Source: Acidobacteriota bacterium
GTDB taxonomy: Bacteria > Acidobacteriota > Blastocatellia > Pyrinomonadales > Pyrinomonadaceae
DNA length: 64,000 nt
NCBI GenBank assembly: GCA_003222975.1
Contig: QHXN01000014.1
Span: forward strand, 1 to 64,000
Reading direction: 5' to 3'
Part shown: piece after piece, positions 28,902 to 37,129 of the stretch
How the letters are laid out: every line of letters begins with the position of its first letter
How positions within the stretch are numbered: position 1 is the first letter of the stretch
Position numbers and translations under genes: made by a program
Notes under the pieces: generated by a model
What the model was told of the DNA's origin: nothing
Seen by the model: the letters and a program-made list of their open reading frames with translations, nothing else
Databases searched by the model: none

Positions 28902-29510
28902 CTAGAGACGCATCCCGCCGAGCGTGCGTTGCCAGATTAAGGATTTTTTCAGCACGCAGAGGCGCTGCCGCTCCGCGGGCGCGCACGCGGGTTCGAGCTG
29001 CGCGATGACTGCCTCGACGAGCGGCGCGGCGAACGCGCCCGCGTGCGCCACGGCCAGAGAGAAGTAGTGCAACTGCACCGAGCCGTCCGCGCCGCGGTGA
29101 AACCGGAAGACCTCATCTTCGGCCAGACGCAGCACGTCCTGGCCGACGGGCACGACGCGGCGCGGGACGCCCTGGCGGCTCGCCCACGCGCCTTCGCCCG
29201 CGCGCTCGCGCCAGCCGACGAGGAGTAGGCCGAGCAGCACGCCCTGCTCGTGCAGGAAGTCGGGGCTGAGGACTTTGAGTTCGGCGTGCGACGACAGGCG
29301 CGGCCCGAAGCTGCCGTATTCGGGGTTGGCGAGCTGCGTGTCGTAAACGACGCCGACCACCTCCTCGCCCTCCGCGACCGGCACCGAGACGAACTGCGCG
29401 AACCCGTAGTCCTGCGTCGAGGGCGGCTCGTCCGCGTCCAGCTCGTCAACGACGCGCGCGACGTAGTCCACGTGCGAGTTCGACTTGACGATCTTGGCTA
29501 TCTTCAACAT
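28902..29510 (-). CDS. HAS-barrel domain protein, HerA/NurA-associated
   Basis: 202 residues. The N-terminal about 95 residues look like the HAS-barrel that normally caps the HerA ATPase: KIAKIVKSNSHVDYVARVVDEL, then FAQFVSVPVAEGEEVVGVVYDT, then NPEYGSFGPRLS. The remainder is helical and hydrophobic-rich (HEQGVLLGLLLVGW; VQLHYFSLAVAHAGAFAAPLVEAVIAQL) with no ATPase motif. It starts four bases after the zinc-ribbon gene and is the third gene of an operon led by nurA. A stand-alone barrel next to NurA suggests a subunit of a HerA-NurA-type DNA end-processing complex, with HerA encoded elsewhere. Confidence 0.65.
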   Translation of the reverse strand: MLKIAKIVKSNSHVDYVARVVDELDADEPPSTQDYGFAQFVSVPVAEGEEVVGVVYDTQLANPEYGSFGPRLSSHAELKVLSPDFLHEQGVLLGLLLVGWRERAGEGAWASRQGVPRRVVPVGQDVLRLAEDEVFRFHRGADGSVQLHYFSLAVAHAGAFAAPLVEAVIAQLEPACAPAERQRLCVLKKSLIWQRTLGGMRL

Positions 29511-29514
29511 CGGA

Positions 29515-30078
29515 TTAGAAAAGCGAGTGTCGCGACCACTCAGGCACTTTATAAAGCACCCACCAGAGGAGGAGCTGCACGAAGAGGATGACGAGGCCGA
29601 GCGCGAGGCTCATCAGCGCCGAGTCGCGCCGCGCGCCCGCGTGCCGCCCGCGGCGCGAGCGCAGCAGGCCGACGAAGCCGAGCAGCAGCGCGCCGGGGCA
29701 GAAGATGATGCCGAGGTATGGGACGAGCGCATAGACGGCGAAGGCGCGCGCCGTCGCCGTGACTCCGCTGATATTTCTCGGCGGCATAACCTCTCTTTTC
29801 ACTCTCACGCGCACCGCCCCTCGCCGTCTGCGTTCGCCTCGCAGCCCGCGCGCCGTCTTCGATTTACTCGCGGAGGACGGCACGCGCTCGAAGCTGTACG
29901 AGGCGCGAAGCGAGTCCGCCGGGAAGTAGTCCTCGTCGAGGCCCCGCCCGCACGTCGAGCAGTAGCGCGCCGACGCGCGACGCGCGCGAGCGCCGCACGC
30001 GGGACACGCGGGTGATCGTGCGGCGAAAACATCTTCGCCGCCATGCCCGAACCTCACACCGTCGCCTGAAGCGCTCAT
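29515..30078 (-). CDS. Zinc-ribbon membrane protein
   Basis: 187 residues. An N-terminal zinc ribbon (CPACG at about 24-28 and CSTCG at 40-44), a basic linker (70-95), then two hydrophobic segments: VYALVPYLGIIFCPGALLLGFVGLL (about 117-141) and SALMSLALGLVILFVQLLLWWVLY (about 151-174). The topology resembles DUF4190-like proteins. It lies between nurA and the HAS-barrel gene on the same strand, so it is probably co-transcribed with them. It might tether the complex to the membrane, or be unrelated. Function unknown. Confidence 0.75.
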   Translation of the reverse strand: MSASGDGVRFGHGGEDVFAARSPACPACGARARRASARYCSTCGRGLDEDYFPADSLRASYSFERVPSSASKSKTARGLRGERRRRGAVRVRVKREVMPPRNISGVTATARAFAVYALVPYLGIIFCPGALLLGFVGLLRSRRGRHAGARRDSALMSLALGLVILFVQLLLWWVLYKVPEWSRHSLF

Positions 30079-30139
30079 TATTTTTGCCGCGTGCCCGTCG
30101 GTGATGCCGGGGCGATGATGACAGATTTCCGCGCGGCGC

Positions 30140-31354
30140 TCAACGTCGGCGGCCCTTGCTGGCGGCCTTGCGGGAGATGCGGAAATCGAGGCGGTGCTGG
30201 TCTGCGAAGTCCTGTATGACGCGGAGGAAGTGCTCGCGGTCGCGCGTGGTCATCACGGCGGCCTCGTCGGCGGTCTCGATGGCGTAAGGGTATCCGTTGC
30301 CGACGACGCACTCGGCGCGCACGGCGTCCAAGACCTCTTCGAGGAGTCCGGCCTCGTGCACCCACACGGGTATGTCGAGCCGCGAAGGGTTGCCGTCCGC
30401 GGTGGTCTGCAAATAGACGAAGCCGACGAGTGGCGCGCCGCGCTCGTCGAAAAAGCTCTCGGCGAGGCTGGCGCGCTGGCAGTGCCAGAAGATCGTGCGG
30501 TCGCCCCAGGCGTCGAGGAGCGGCGGGTGGCCTTCGTCGCGGGCGCGCAGGAGCTGCGCGTCATAGACGCTGGTGCGCGGCGAGTCCGCGTGGAGGGCTT
30601 CGAGCAGATCGCGCAGGTCGGGCGCGTAGGACTGGTCAACGTAGCCGACGACCGGAACCTCCGTCTCGCGCGAGAGGCGTATCAGTTCCGAGAGCGCCGA
30701 GGCGTAGCGCTTCGAGAAGGTGACTTCGGCGTCCTTGCGCCGCGAAGAGAAGAGGAGCGTGTTATCGAAGAAGGCCAGGGGCACGCGCTCGCCGCGCGCC
30801 CGCCATCCGCGCCGCCTCTCCAAGAACTGGCAGACGGCCTTCGCCTCAAGCTCGAAGCGCCGCGCGCCGACGACCTGTTCGGGGCTTTCGTATGAGCGCT
30901 CGCCGCCGAGCAGTTGGTCGGGCGTGATGACCTCGAAGTGAACGTCCTTGAGGTAGCGGCCTTCCGGCGCGTGCGGGTTCTCGAAGGAGGCGACCTGCAC
31001 GGCGGCGACGGGCACGCTGGCCTCGCGTCCGGGGAAGACCTGGCTGCCGTCCGCCGCGAACGTCACGCGCCCGCGCAAGACTTCGAGCGCCCAGCGCCGT
31101 CCCTCCTCGTGCGAGCGCCACGCCGCGCCGAACGGGACGACCACGCCCCGCGCGCGCTCCAACTCGTCCGAAGGGAAGCTCACGCGCGCCGCGACCGCGC
31201 CCGACTCGCGCCTCACCTCTGCGGCAGTCCGTCCGGCGAGCGCGCGCAACCGCCGCGCCGCCTCGCACACCTCTTCGCGCAGAGCGCGCCCGAAGGTGAC
31301 GAACTCCTCGCGCCGCGCCTCAAGCGCGTTGACGACGTGCGTGCGGTAGAGCAT
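30140..31354 (-). CDS. nurA: NurA-domain nuclease
   Basis: 404 residues. NurA is a 5'-3' exonuclease/endonuclease that works with the HerA translocase in end resection. The RNase H-like core begins at the signature VTFAADGSQVFP (Asp-Gly-Ser), with the acidic strand PLAFFDNTLLFSS and later VVGYVDQSYAPDLRDLL and IPVWVHEAGLLEEVLDAVRAEC; the C-terminus VGNGYPYAIETADEAAVMTTRDREHFLRVIQDFA is typical of the family. The N-terminal 100 residues are helical. First gene of a three-gene run with the zinc-ribbon protein and the HAS-barrel protein. No herA in the window. Confidence 0.88.
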   Translation of the reverse strand: MLYRTHVVNALEARREEFVTFGRALREEVCEAARRLRALAGRTAAEVRRESGAVAARVSFPSDELERARGVVVPFGAAWRSHEEGRRWALEVLRGRVTFAADGSQVFPGREASVPVAAVQVASFENPHAPEGRYLKDVHFEVITPDQLLGGERSYESPEQVVGARRFELEAKAVCQFLERRRGWRARGERVPLAFFDNTLLFSSRRKDAEVTFSKRYASALSELIRLSRETEVPVVGYVDQSYAPDLRDLLEALHADSPRTSVYDAQLLRARDEGHPPLLDAWGDRTIFWHCQRASLAESFFDERGAPLVGFVYLQTTADGNPSRLDIPVWVHEAGLLEEVLDAVRAECVVGNGYPYAIETADEAAVMTTRDREHFLRVIQDFADQHRLDFRISRKAASKGRRR

Positions 31355-31373
31355 AAGAGCCGTGAATGGTAAA

Positions 31374-31454
31374 CCGTAAACCGTGACAAGAAAAACCGCG
31401 AACGACGCGCCGTGAGCGATTACAACGTTCCATCTCTCTTGTCACGGTTTACGG
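31374..31454. repeat. 18-bp inverted repeat, CCGTAAACCGTGACAAG word
   Basis: Arms at 31374-31391 and 31437-31454 are exact complements (loop 45). The same word recurs as the stem of the 34-bp palindrome at 32027, so the gene between them (31442-31981) is flanked by copies of one sequence. The right arm overlaps the last codons of that gene. Confidence 0.9.
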
Positions 31455-31981
31455 TTCACGGTTTTCGGCTTTTCCCCTCTCTGGATGCGCGCGAGCTGCT
31501 GCTCGGAGTAGGCGTAGCGCGTCGTCTTGAGGCGGCTGCCGACGAAGGTATAAACGACGCCCTCCTTCTCGTTCGTGAAGACCTCGACCTCGCCTTTGGC
31601 GTCACGCTTGAACGCGGAGTTTTTGACGAGGTTCATTGATTCCGGCGTGTCGGTGGCGTTGTTGTGCGAGAGGACGATCTGCAAGATCGTGCCTTCGAGG
31701 GCGGGCGAGAGATGCTTGGTAGCGACGAACTTCGGCGTGACGAAGAAGACCGTGACCGAGCCGCCCGACACGTTGAACCGCATCGTCCCGTCCTCCGCCA
31801 AACGATCCGAGACGGGCGCTCCGAGCACGCGCTCCACGTCTGCGCGCTTCGACACGAACGGCTCAAGCCCCTTCCAGCTCGCCGCGCGCGCCCCTCCTGC
31901 CGACAGCAGCAGGGACGCGACGGCGGCGAGAACCACTGCGGCGCTCCGCGCCTTCGCGCGAGAAAAATGTGTGTTCCTCAT
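31442..31981 (-). CDS. Exported protein of unknown function
   Basis: 179 residues. Signal peptide with the hydrophobic core AVVLAAVASLLLSAGGARA. The mature part starts WKGLEPFVSKRADVERVLGAP, which resembles the BamE/SmpA-like pattern of a helix followed by a VxxVLGxP turn, and then strands MRFNVSGGSVTVFFVTP and GVVYTFVGSRLKTTRYAYSEQQL. BamE-like folds help outer-membrane assembly, but similarity here is weak. The last 12 or so residues (EKPKTVNRKP) are encoded by the flanking repeat, so the repeat has replaced or extended the original C-terminus. The ATG at 31981 is chosen at the signal peptide; the longer frame also runs into repeat sequence. Confidence 0.75.
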   Translation of the reverse strand: MRNTHFSRAKARSAAVVLAAVASLLLSAGGARAASWKGLEPFVSKRADVERVLGAPVSDRLAEDGTMRFNVSGGSVTVFFVTPKFVATKHLSPALEGTILQIVLSHNNATDTPESMNLVKNSAFKRDAKGEVEVFTNEKEGVVYTFVGSRLKTTRYAYSEQQLARIQRGEKPKTVNRKP

Positions 31982-32026
31982 GCGAGCGATGCTAGCGCAA
32001 AAGCCGTGAGCCGTAAACCGTGGCAA

Positions 32027-32109
32027 AGCCGTGAACCGTAAACCGTGAACCGTGACAAGAAGAACGAGCGCCTTCTCTTGTCACGGTTCACGGTTTACGG
32101 TTCACGGCT
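32027..32109. repeat. 34-bp perfect inverted repeat
   Basis: Arms 32027-32060 and 32076-32109 are exact complements (34 bp, loop 15) made of the words CCGTGAACCGTAAACCGTGA. It lies between two minus-strand genes, three bases from the stop of the TPR gene, and would form a very stable hairpin in either transcript. There is no U-run. A partial third copy lies just left (31999-32020). Confidence 0.95.
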
Positions 32110-32111
32110 CT

Positions 32112-33341
32112 TTACTGTTTCGCGAACGGGCGGACGCGGTCGGCGGACTCTTTGAAGTAGGCGTCCGTGGGCGCGAGCTGCTGGCCCTTCTCGTAGGCGG
32201 CGAGCGCCTTGGCGTACTGCTTGTTTGATTCGTAGGAGAAGCCGAGCAGTCGGTAGATGTCGGCGTTGTCGGGCGACTTCGTGGCCGCCTGTTCAAGCGC
32301 GGCGACGGCCTTCGGGTAGTTCTTGGCCTGAACCTCGGCGAAGCCGAGGAGGTAGAAGGTCTCGTCGGGCGCTTGCGGCGAGGCGGCGGCGCGCTCAAGG
32401 GCGGCGGCGGCGCGCACGTACTGCTTGGCGAAGATGAGCGCCTGCCCCTGAAGGGCGGCGGTGCGCTCGTCGTTGCGCAGGCGCGCGAGTGAGTCGCTGG
32501 CGCGGACGGCTGAGAGGAAGTCGGCGTCGGCGGCTGCGCCCGCCGCGGCGCGACCGCGATACATGTAGGCCTGCGTCAGGAGTTCCCAGGCCTGCGCGTA
32601 GGACGGGTCGGCGAGCGTGGCGCGGTTGAGCATGTTGATGGAAGTCGTGTAGTCGTTGCGCGCGAAGGCCATCTGGCCGAGGTAGAGGAGCGCGAGCCTG
32701 TTCTTCGGGTCAACCTTCAGAACCTCGTTGAAGGAGCGCTCGGCGTCCTCCGTCTTCTTCAGGTTCATCTCGGCGACGCCGCGGTAGGAGAGAGTCGCCG
32801 CGTCGGGCTTCGCGTCCTTGCGCGTCGTCTCAGCGACGAGGAGCGGCAGCGCCTGCTCGTAGTTGCCCGCGAAGAAGTAGGCTTCGGCGAGCGCGTCTTC
32901 GGTGTGCGGGTCGGGCTTGGCGTCGGCGCGTTGCAGGTCGCGCGCGCGCCGCAAGTCGTCGGCGGCATCGGGGTAGCGCTTCAGCCCGATCTCGGCGAAG
33001 CCGGCGAGCTTCCAGGCCTCGGAGTTCTTCGGGTCGGCGGCGGCAATCTCCTTCGCCTCCTTGAGCGCCGCGTCGTACTGCTTCTGCTGGAAGAGCGAGA
33101 AGGCGTGCGCCGTCGAGCCTGCGGCGGGCTGCGCGGAGGTGTCGGCGGGCCGGGCCGTGCGCGCCGAAGTCGTTGGCGTCGTCGCCGCGTTGCTCGCGTC
33201 GGTGGTCGGCTGCACGGGCGTCACGCGCCGCGGGCGCGTCGCGCCGGACTGCGCGGAGGCGAGCGAAGCGCCGAGCAGGGTCGAGGCGACGGAGGCGGTC
33301 AGGACGGCGTTTAGTCTCTTCATGGAAAGGAAGTTTTTCAT
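32112..33341 (-). CDS. Secreted TPR protein
   Basis: 409 residues. Signal peptide MKRLNAVLTASVASTLLGASLASAQ (start at 33341, or at the second Met at 33323), then a Thr/Pro/Ala-rich linker (about 32-75). About eight tetratricopeptide repeats follow from AHAFSLFQQKQYDAALKEAKEIA to YAKALAAYEKGQQLAPTDAYF. A low-complexity Ala-rich region sits at about 265-275 (RGRAAAGAAADADF). It should act as a protein-interaction scaffold in the periplasm. The stop is three bases from a 34-bp palindrome. No partner can be named from the neighbours. Confidence 0.88.
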   Translation of the reverse strand: MKNFLSMKRLNAVLTASVASTLLGASLASAQSGATRPRRVTPVQPTTDASNAATTPTTSARTARPADTSAQPAAGSTAHAFSLFQQKQYDAALKEAKEIAAADPKNSEAWKLAGFAEIGLKRYPDAADDLRRARDLQRADAKPDPHTEDALAEAYFFAGNYEQALPLLVAETTRKDAKPDAATLSYRGVAEMNLKKTEDAERSFNEVLKVDPKNRLALLYLGQMAFARNDYTTSINMLNRATLADPSYAQAWELLTQAYMYRGRAAAGAAADADFLSAVRASDSLARLRNDERTAALQGQALIFAKQYVRAAAALERAAASPQAPDETFYLLGFAEVQAKNYPKAVAALEQAATKSPDNADIYRLLGFSYESNKQYAKALAAYEKGQQLAPTDAYFKESADRVRPFAKQ

Positions 33342-33631
33342 AGGCCGGGGCCGTTTTCAACTCGGTACGGACGTAGCGGGAGAGGGTACTCATCGGATGC
33401 CTCGCGCGCCGGGCGGGTTCGCCGAAAAACCTTGTCGCGAATTTGGCCCACTCAGGCCGGCCCGGAATAAGATTCACGTTGTAACGACTGTAGTCGTGTG
33501 ATAAAGTCTGCCCGCTTTAGTTCATAAGCCTTACCCCTTCTACGAGACGAGCACACACCGCGGAGGCGCGTTCGCACGAGTCCCGTCTCCGTCGCGATTT
33601 TTCATCAGCCGACACTTTCGGAGGTGCGCCA
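33342..33631. other. Divergent promoter region
   Basis: 290 bp between the TPR gene (leftward) and the phosphoesterase (rightward). The only structure I see is a small dyad, ACGACT-GT-AGTCGT, at 33484-33497, a possible operator. The phosphoesterase ATG at 33632 has GGAGG nine bases upstream (33617-33622 region). No coding sequence. Confidence 0.4.
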
Positions 33632-35161
33632 ATGCCCAGCGTCAACCAGCTCTCTAAAATCCAGCACGTCGTCGTCCTCATGCTGGAAAACCGATCCTTC
33701 GACCACATGCTCGGATTCCTCTACGCCGACCAGGGGAACAAGTCGCCCGCCGGCCAGCCCTTCGAGGGCCTCACCGGCAAGGAGTCCAACCCGGACGCCA
33801 ACGGCAAGCCCGTTCCCGTCTTCAAGATCAAGGCCACCGACCAGAACGCTTATTTCATGCCGGGCGCAGACCCCGGCGAGGGCTACGCCGCCACCAACTC
33901 CGAACTCTTCGGCAGCACAGACGCACCCGTGCCGCCCGTCCCGATCAACCAGGGCTTCGTCAAGGACTTCGCCTACACGCTCGGCTGGCAGGCGAAGAAG
34001 AAATGGTCAATCCTTCCCGGCACAGTGCCGCAGAACATCATGGGCATCTTCACGCCCCAGATGCTGCCCGTGCTTTCGGGACTCGCGCGCGGCTACGCCG
34101 TCTGCGACCACTGGTACAGCCCCGCGCCGACCGAGACTCTGCCCAATCGCGCCTACGCTAACGCCGGCACCAGCCAGGGCCACATGAACGACAGCACCAA
34201 GTCTTTCACCGTGCAAAGCATCTTCGGCCTGATGAGCCAGCACAGCGTGAGTTGGGCGATCTACGGCTACACCTCGAAGCCGCTCACGCGCCTTAACTTC
34301 CCCGACACTACGTCAGCGCCCAATTCGCACTTCGGCGTCTTCAAGGACTTTCAGGCCGCCGCCGCCTCGGGGACGCTCCCCGCCTACACCTTCCTTGAGC
34401 CGGACTGGGGTTCGACCGGCAACAGCCAGCACCCCAACTACGATGTCGCCCTCGGCGAGCAACTCATCCACGACGTTTACTACGCCCTGCGCAAAGGCAA
34501 GGGCTGGAACCAGACTCTGCTCATCGTCACCTACGACGAGCACGGCGGGTGCTACGACCACGTCCCGCCGCCGCAGGGCGCGGTGCCGCCCGACAACTGC
34601 CAGGGCGAGTACGGCTTCGACTTCCGACGCTTCGGCGTCCGCGTCCCCGCAGTCCTCGTCTCGCCCCTCATCGCGCCCGGCACGGTCTTCCGCGTCCCCA
34701 ACGGGACGACGCCGCTCGACCACACCTCGATCCTCAAGACCGTGGAGAAGCGCTGGGGCCTGCCCGCACTCACCGCGCGCGACGCCGCCGCGCCCGACAT
34801 CGGGGGCGTGCTCACGCTCGCCACCCCGCGCACCGACGACCCGCTCAAAGGCGTGGTCGTCCCCAAGCCGAGCGGCAAAGACCCGGCCAAGGGCATGCCC
34901 TCTCACCTGGAGCAGGTGCACGCCGAACTCGCGGCGCAGTTGCCGGTCAAGGACAAGGAGGGGAACGCGCCCCCCGCCGAGTCGCCCAAGCTGCAAACGA
35001 GCGCCGACTACAAAGCCTTCATCAAGTCGCGCACCGAGGCGTGGGACGCGCACCGCCTGTCGTTGGCGGCGGTTGACGGGCAGGTCGTGAAGCCGGTCGC
35101 GGCGAAAAAGGGTAGGGCGAAGTCCAAGTCGAAGCCGAAGACAAAGGCGAAGAAAAAATAG
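33632..35161 (+). CDS. Phosphoesterase / phospholipase C-like protein
   Basis: 509 residues of the bacterial phospholipase C/acid phosphatase (phosphoesterase) family, which cleaves phosphodiesters such as those in phospholipids. The N-terminal metal-binding signature is VVLMLENRSFDHMLGFLY (Glu, Asn, Asp, His). Other blocks: HWYSPAPTETLPNRAYANAGTSQGH, TFLEPDW, and the second metal block LLIVTYDEHGGCYDHVPPP. No signal peptide or Tat motif is visible, unlike many secreted relatives. The last 20 residues are Lys-rich (KKGRAKSKSKPKTKAKKK), possibly for membrane or nucleic-acid contact. Followed by a cytochrome gene on the same strand. Substrate unknown. Confidence 0.9.
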   Translation: MPSVNQLSKIQHVVVLMLENRSFDHMLGFLYADQGNKSPAGQPFEGLTGKESNPDANGKPVPVFKIKATDQNAYFMPGADPGEGYAATNSELFGSTDAPVPPVPINQGFVKDFAYTLGWQAKKKWSILPGTVPQNIMGIFTPQMLPVLSGLARGYAVCDHWYSPAPTETLPNRAYANAGTSQGHMNDSTKSFTVQSIFGLMSQHSVSWAIYGYTSKPLTRLNFPDTTSAPNSHFGVFKDFQAAAASGTLPAYTFLEPDWGSTGNSQHPNYDVALGEQLIHDVYYALRKGKGWNQTLLIVTYDEHGGCYDHVPPPQGAVPPDNCQGEYGFDFRRFGVRVPAVLVSPLIAPGTVFRVPNGTTPLDHTSILKTVEKRWGLPALTARDAAAPDIGGVLTLATPRTDDPLKGVVVPKPSGKDPAKGMPSHLEQVHAELAAQLPVKDKEGNAPPAESPKLQTSADYKAFIKSRTEAWDAHRLSLAAVDGQVVKPVAAKKGRAKSKSKPKTKAKKK

Positions 35162-35438
35162 CGGCGGGAGCCAGTGGGGAGACCGCAAGCATCTGCGAAC
35201 GCCGCCGCGTCGCGAGTTAACGAGAGCGCCCGGCGAGTGAGCGTCGGCTTCTCGTGGCTCCCGTCTCTCTCGCTTGCCGACGTTCTCGAACCGGCGGCAC
35301 GTCGCGCTCCACGCTTTCTCGAAATCAGTTTGCGTCGGGAACAAAAGCAGCCTCGCACATTCGCCCGCATCGTTCATCATCGAGACGGTCAACGGAACCG
35401 TCTGCCGCGTCGCACCACGAATAACCAAGGAGAAGACT

Positions 35439-36977
35439 ATGTCCCACCCACGTAAGACCGTCGCAGTTCTCCAGCGCGCGCTACTCTGCATGGCCCTCTT
35501 ATTGCTCGGCTTCTTCTTGGCCGCGCGCTACGTCGGCGGGCCGAGGCGGAGCAGCGCCCACGCCGCGTCGTCGCCGCCGGGCTTCGTCCAGGCGAAGTCC
35601 GGCCCGCAGCCGCCGTTCCCCAACGCCAACCCTCTGTTCATCCCGCCGGCGGCCATCTACGGCGGGCCGCTCTTCGTGCTCAGCCAGGACTATCCCAGAC
35701 AGATGCCCGGCCCGCAGAGCCGCCCCGCCTTCCTCTCCTCTGACTTCAAGGCGGACTGGAAGGCTTACATGATGAAGGTGCGCGACTATTGCTTCGAGGG
35801 CAACACCGACGTTGACTTCCGCGTCGAGCACAACAAGGTGCGCGCCTGGTTCCACATGCCCTGGCAGGACTACGGCCCTTCGGGGCGCGAAGGCATCCAC
35901 GGGCTGACCAAAGAGGCGCAGGTGCAAAAGCAGCAACTAGCCTCGTCGCAAACTTACGTCAACGGGCAGACCTACGCCGTCGGCTTCTTCAACGACCTCG
36001 GCGGCTACACCATCGGGCAGGTCTGGGCCGACCACTTCGACCCCGACCCTTCAAAGAGCAGCCGTCCCAACGGCTTCCCCGTCGGCACGGTCATCTTCAA
36101 ACTGCTCTTCGTTGACGTGCCGACCAATCAGGTGTCGAGCCTCGCCAACCCGAAAGAGTGGCAGGCATACGTTGACCCTTGCTACAAGGCCCCGTGCAGC
36201 CCGCCCGCATCCGACGACCGCGTCCTCAAGCAGATGGCGCTCATCCAGATGGACATCGCGGTGCGTACCGACGACCCGCACGCGCCGACGGGCTGGCTCT
36301 TCGGCACCTTCCAGTACAACGGCGCGCTCAACCGACCGAACCCCTGGGAGAACCTCGTCCCCGTCGGCCTGATGTGGGGCAACGACCCGACCGTCAAAGA
36401 CGACACGCACACGCAGAGGAGCTTCACGACGCCGCCCGACAAGACCAATTTCAACGACAAGCTTCAGGAGTCCGCCATCAACCACGACGCGGAACTCCCG
36501 CCCACGCACCTCGGCTGGAACGGGCGGCTGAACGGGCCGGTTGATAACCCCGTAAGCTCCTGCATGAGCTGCCACATGACGGCGCAGGTTCCGAGCGATG
36601 CGCCGCTCAACCCGTCCTTCCAGTCCGCCATCCCCTACAGGTACACGCCCACGGGGAACGCCTACTGGATGCGCTGGTTCCAGAACATCAACTGCGCCGT
36701 GCCCTTCGGCAACTACCTCGCGGGCGGCGTGCCCGAAAAGGGCTTGAACACGCTCTCGACGGATTTCAGCCTGCAACTCTCCATCTCGATCACGAACTTC
36801 TGCACCGTCTATCCGGAAAATTGCGGCGGGACTACCAACGAAACGAACAGCGCGACGGCGAAGTCCGCCAGAATTCTCGCCGCGCCGCGCAACCGAAGCC
36901 ACGTGCCGAGCGCGAACGGTCACGTCGTCCAACCTATCGTCCGCGACGTGCCGGAGGCGCACCCGCACCCGAAATAA
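35439..36977 (+). CDS. Exported monoheme cytochrome-like protein
   Basis: 512 residues. The ATG at 35439 (MSHPRKTVAV) has a strong AAGGAGA; an open frame 55 codons longer is not conserved. A hydrophobic segment (about 15-35, ALLCMALLLLGFFLAARYV) is a signal peptide or anchor. One haem-binding site, CMSCH (Cys375 to His379). The rest is Pro- and Trp-rich beta-structure (VRAWFHMPWQDYGPSGREGIHGL; TGWLFGTFQYNGAL; NPWENLVPVGLMWGNDP). It resembles the cytochrome of the convergent GMC operon in having a single late CxxCH preceded by PVSS and a long non-haem region. It likely carries electrons or senses redox state in the periplasm. A partner of the phosphoesterase or of the GMC dehydrogenase is possible. 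Confidence 0.75.
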   Translation: MSHPRKTVAVLQRALLCMALLLLGFFLAARYVGGPRRSSAHAASSPPGFVQAKSGPQPPFPNANPLFIPPAAIYGGPLFVLSQDYPRQMPGPQSRPAFLSSDFKADWKAYMMKVRDYCFEGNTDVDFRVEHNKVRAWFHMPWQDYGPSGREGIHGLTKEAQVQKQQLASSQTYVNGQTYAVGFFNDLGGYTIGQVWADHFDPDPSKSSRPNGFPVGTVIFKLLFVDVPTNQVSSLANPKEWQAYVDPCYKAPCSPPASDDRVLKQMALIQMDIAVRTDDPHAPTGWLFGTFQYNGALNRPNPWENLVPVGLMWGNDPTVKDDTHTQRSFTTPPDKTNFNDKLQESAINHDAELPPTHLGWNGRLNGPVDNPVSSCMSCHMTAQVPSDAPLNPSFQSAIPYRYTPTGNAYWMRWFQNINCAVPFGNYLAGGVPEKGLNTLSTDFSLQLSISITNFCTVYPENCGGTTNETNSATAKSARILAAPRNRSHVPSANGHVVQPIVRDVPEAHPHPK

Positions 36978-37023
36978 ACCGTCCCACACTTCGGGTTGAC
37001 TGCTCATCGCCGCCCCGAACGAA

Positions 37024-37072
37024 ACTATCGGCCCGGCCCGTTCATGCTATGTGAACAGGCCGGGCCGATAGT
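37024..37072. terminator. Hairpin between convergent genes
   Basis: Arms 37024-37038 and 37058-37072 pair perfectly (15 bp, GC-rich); after one mismatch a further 5 bp (37040-37044 with 37052-37056) extend the stem to a seven-base loop. It lies between the cytochrome gene and the convergent GMC gene. There is no strong U-run, so efficiency is uncertain. Confidence 0.7.
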
Positions 37073-37129
37073 CTTACTGGTCTCATCGCTAATGGCTCAC
37101 TATGCACGTGGCCGTGTGCTCACCCGGTC

